Below, piece after piece: positions 13,789 to 15,312 of a stretch of DNA of 15,312 nt; positions within the stretch are counted from its first letter, which is position 1, and every line of letters starts with the position of its first letter. Source of the stretch: CAYVCG01 sp964449985. Lineage in GTDB: Bacteria; Bacillota; Clostridia; Lachnospirales; WRAX01. The translations under genes were made by a program, and so were the position numbers. Below the pieces are notes generated by a model. The model was not told the DNA's origin and searched no databases. It saw nothing but the letters and a program-made list of their open reading frames with translations. The stretch spans positions 1 through 15,312 of the forward strand of contig CAYVCG010000049.1 of NCBI GenBank assembly GCA_964449985.1, in the 5' to 3' direction.

Positions 13789-15075
13789 TTGAGAGAAGAT
13801 AAACTGCATGACACTAACGATATTGTTGAAAAGGTAATACTCGTAGGCATTGATAATGACCATTCCCTTATGAGCATTGATGATAGTTTGGATGAGCTTG
13901 AGGAACTAGCCCGTACAGCGGGGGCTGTTGTTGTCGGAAGATTAACGCAAAAGCGTGAAGGCGTTCATAACGTGCATTATCTAGGCAAGGGCAAGGTAGA
14001 CGAGCTTAAAGACCTCATAGAGCTATGCGGGGCAGACGGAATAATATGCGATGATGAGCTTTCGTCTGTTCAGATGAAAAACCTCGATAAAATGCTAGAC
14101 GTTAAAATAATGGACAGAACCCTTGTTATACTTGATATCTTTGCATCCAGAGCAAGTTCTGCCGAAGGAAAGCTTCAGGTCGAGCTGGCTCAGCTTAAAT
14201 ATAACTTATCCCACCTTACAGGTATTGGCAAAGCTCTTTCCAGGTTAGGCGGGGGAGGCGGCATTGGAGCGCGCAGAGGTTCCGGCGAGAAAAAGCTTGA
14301 GCTTGATAGAAGGCAAATTCGTGACAAAATATCAGACCTAAACAGGGAAATAAAAGAAATACGTATGCAAAGAAGCGTTTCAAGGGAAAAGCGCCAAAGA
14401 AAAAATATTCCTGTTATATCGCTTGTAGGTTATACAAACTCAGGCAAGTCTACATTAATGAATCTTATAACTGATGCAGGCGTTTTGGCAGAAGATATGT
14501 TATTTGCTACGCTGGACACGACGATTCGCCGTGTAAAATTATCAGGCGGATCTGAGATCTTGCTTACCGATACCGTTGGGTTTATACAAAAACTTCCTCA
14601 TAATCTGATAGATGCCTTTAGAGCAACATTGGAAGAGCTTAACTATGCAGATATTTTGCTGCATGTGGTAGACGCTTCAAATCCAATGCGTGATGAACAA
14701 ATGGCTATAGTTTATTCGACTATTGAACGCCTTAAATATTCAAAAAAACCGATTATAACTGTTTACAACAAGATTGACAAGGAGATTGAATATCCATTGC
14801 CATCTGATAGCAATGCTCTTTCTCGCATAAGCATGTCTGCAAAAACAGGCGAAGGCCTTTCAGACCTCTTAACTTGTATTGAAACGACGTTAAAAAGCTT
14901 TCGAAAAAAACTTGCGGTGTTAATACCTTATAACGAAAGCCGCCTGCTTAATATCATACATGGGAAGTGTGAAATTATAAAACAGGAATACCGTGATGTA
15001 GGTATTTTTGTCGAAATGTACGGCAATGAAGAAATTAAAAAAAGGCTTGAAAACTACGTTTTTGAGCAACAATAA
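13789..15075 (+). CDS. hflX: Ribosome-splitting GTPase HflX (TTG start)
   Basis: HflX is a GTPase that binds the large ribosomal subunit and splits stalled or idle 70S ribosomes, notably under heat stress. From the TTG the product is 428 residues. The N-terminal HflX domain includes VGRLTQKREGVHNVHYLGKG (49-68), then a glycine-rich loop LGGGGGIGARRGSGEKKLE (153-171) and a coiled-coil-like RRQIRDKISDLNREIKEI (174-191). The G domain has G1 GYTNSGKST (214-222), G3 DTVG (261-264), G4 NKID (327-330), and G5 SAK (350-352). I chose TTG at 13789 because GGAGGT (13777-13782) lies 6 nt upstream; the in-frame ATG at 13720 is deep inside rsfS and would prepend an unrelated peptide. It is 23 nt after rsfS, in the same unit. 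No clear terminator follows. Confidence 0.93.
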   Translation: MREDKLHDTNDIVEKVILVGIDNDHSLMSIDDSLDELEELARTAGAVVVGRLTQKREGVHNVHYLGKGKVDELKDLIELCGADGIICDDELSSVQMKNLDKMLDVKIMDRTLVILDIFASRASSAEGKLQVELAQLKYNLSHLTGIGKALSRLGGGGGIGARRGSGEKKLELDRRQIRDKISDLNREIKEIRMQRSVSREKRQRKNIPVISLVGYTNSGKSTLMNLITDAGVLAEDMLFATLDTTIRRVKLSGGSEILLTDTVGFIQKLPHNLIDAFRATLEELNYADILLHVVDASNPMRDEQMAIVYSTIERLKYSKKPIITVYNKIDKEIEYPLPSDSNALSRISMSAKTGEGLSDLLTCIETTLKSFRKKLAVLIPYNESRLLNIIHGKCEIIKQEYRDVGIFVEMYGNEEIKKRLENYVFEQQ

Positions 15076-15149
15076 ATTTATCTTGTCGAAAAACTAGCCC
15101 AACAATCTATTTGGTGTTACTATATGACGAAAAATGCTTAATTTTTATG

Positions 15150-15178
15150 TTTAAATTATCAGAATTATTTATTATAAT
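15150..15178 (+). promoter_or_regulatory. Candidate promoter downstream of hflX
   Basis: A consensus -10 TATAAT (15173-15178) has a TTTAAA (15150-15155, four of six consensus bases) 17 bp upstream. The region is AT-rich, so chance matches are likely. It would drive whatever gene begins at the right edge. Confidence 0.4.
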
Positions 15179-15205
15179 ACTATTAGTAAGGTGATCTAAT
15201 AACTG

Positions 15206-15312
15206 ATGAGACATAAATCTTTTGCATATTTAACATACCATAATTCATCTTACAGATCATTATTTTCTATGAAAGGAAAATATGTATGTGTGAAAAATCC
15301 TTGTTTAAAGAC
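15206..15312 (+). CDS. Possible 5' end of an unidentified gene, option A (runs off window)
   Basis: From ATG at 15206 the frame stays open for 35 codons to the window end, starting MRHKSFAYLTYHNSSYRSLF. AAGGTGATC (15188-15196), a good match to the 16S 3' end, lies 9 nt upstream, and the candidate promoter's start site would be just before it. The peptide resembles nothing I know. It competes with the start at 15286 in another frame; at most one is likely real. Confidence 0.3.
   Translation, partial: MRHKSFAYLTYHNSSYRSLFSMKGKYVCVKNPCLK
15286..15312 (+). CDS. Possible 5' end of an unidentified gene, option B (runs off window)
   Basis: ATG at 15286 starts MCEKSLFKD and reaches the window edge after nine codons. 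AAAGGA (15272-15277) is 8 nt upstream, the same type and spacing of ribosome site used by several other genes in this window. Too little sequence is present to name a product. Confidence 0.35.

Overview
This window is a stretch of AT-rich, strongly + strand-biased housekeeping chromosome from a Gram-positive, probably spore-forming anaerobe of the Clostridia. The evidence is an SpoVS homologue, strong AGGAGG-type ribosome sites, a flavin thioredoxin reductase of the clostridial type that appears not to use NADPH, a YfmF/YfmH-like M16 protease pair, RecU, and the nadD-yqeK-rsfS order typical of Firmicutes. I see no phage, insertion sequence, CRISPR array, rRNA or tRNA gene. All recognised genes are on the + strand.

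Layout. 1-543 is the C-terminal half of an OFA-like MFS transporter, cut by the window edge. It is followed by spoVS (665-925). A 370-bp non-coding stretch (926-1295) holds four degenerate copies of a 12-bp motif about 40 bp apart and a strong intrinsic terminator just ahead of a thioredoxin-reductase-like gene (1296-2165). Next comes a spacer with an inverted-repeat element and another terminator. An envelope cluster follows: an M16 peptidase-like protein without the zinc motif (2461-3714), an M16 peptidase with HFLEH (3766-5034), and lgt (5084-5959).

6018-9745 is a serine-biosynthesis unit of serC, serA and a DUF1015 gene. It is driven by a near-consensus promoter overlapped by a perfect 12-bp inverted repeat, which looks like a repressor operator. 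A 54-residue YtxH-like gene with its own terminator separates this from recU (10177-10719) and a lipoprotein gene (10736-12040) whose GH26-like domain seems to lack catalytic glutamates. The last unit, from a promoter at 12058-12086, is a nadD-yqeK fusion, rsfS (1-nt overlap) and hflX (TTG start). It combines NAD synthesis, Ap4A hydrolysis and two ribosome-subunit factors. The right edge contains the 5' end of an unidentified gene.

I found no clearly new multi-gene system. The points most worth following are the lost NADPH site of the thioredoxin reductase and its unusual leader, the operator at serC, the DUF1015 protein standing where a phosphoserine phosphatase would complete the serine pathway, the degenerate GH26-like lipoprotein, and the NadD-YqeK fusion.
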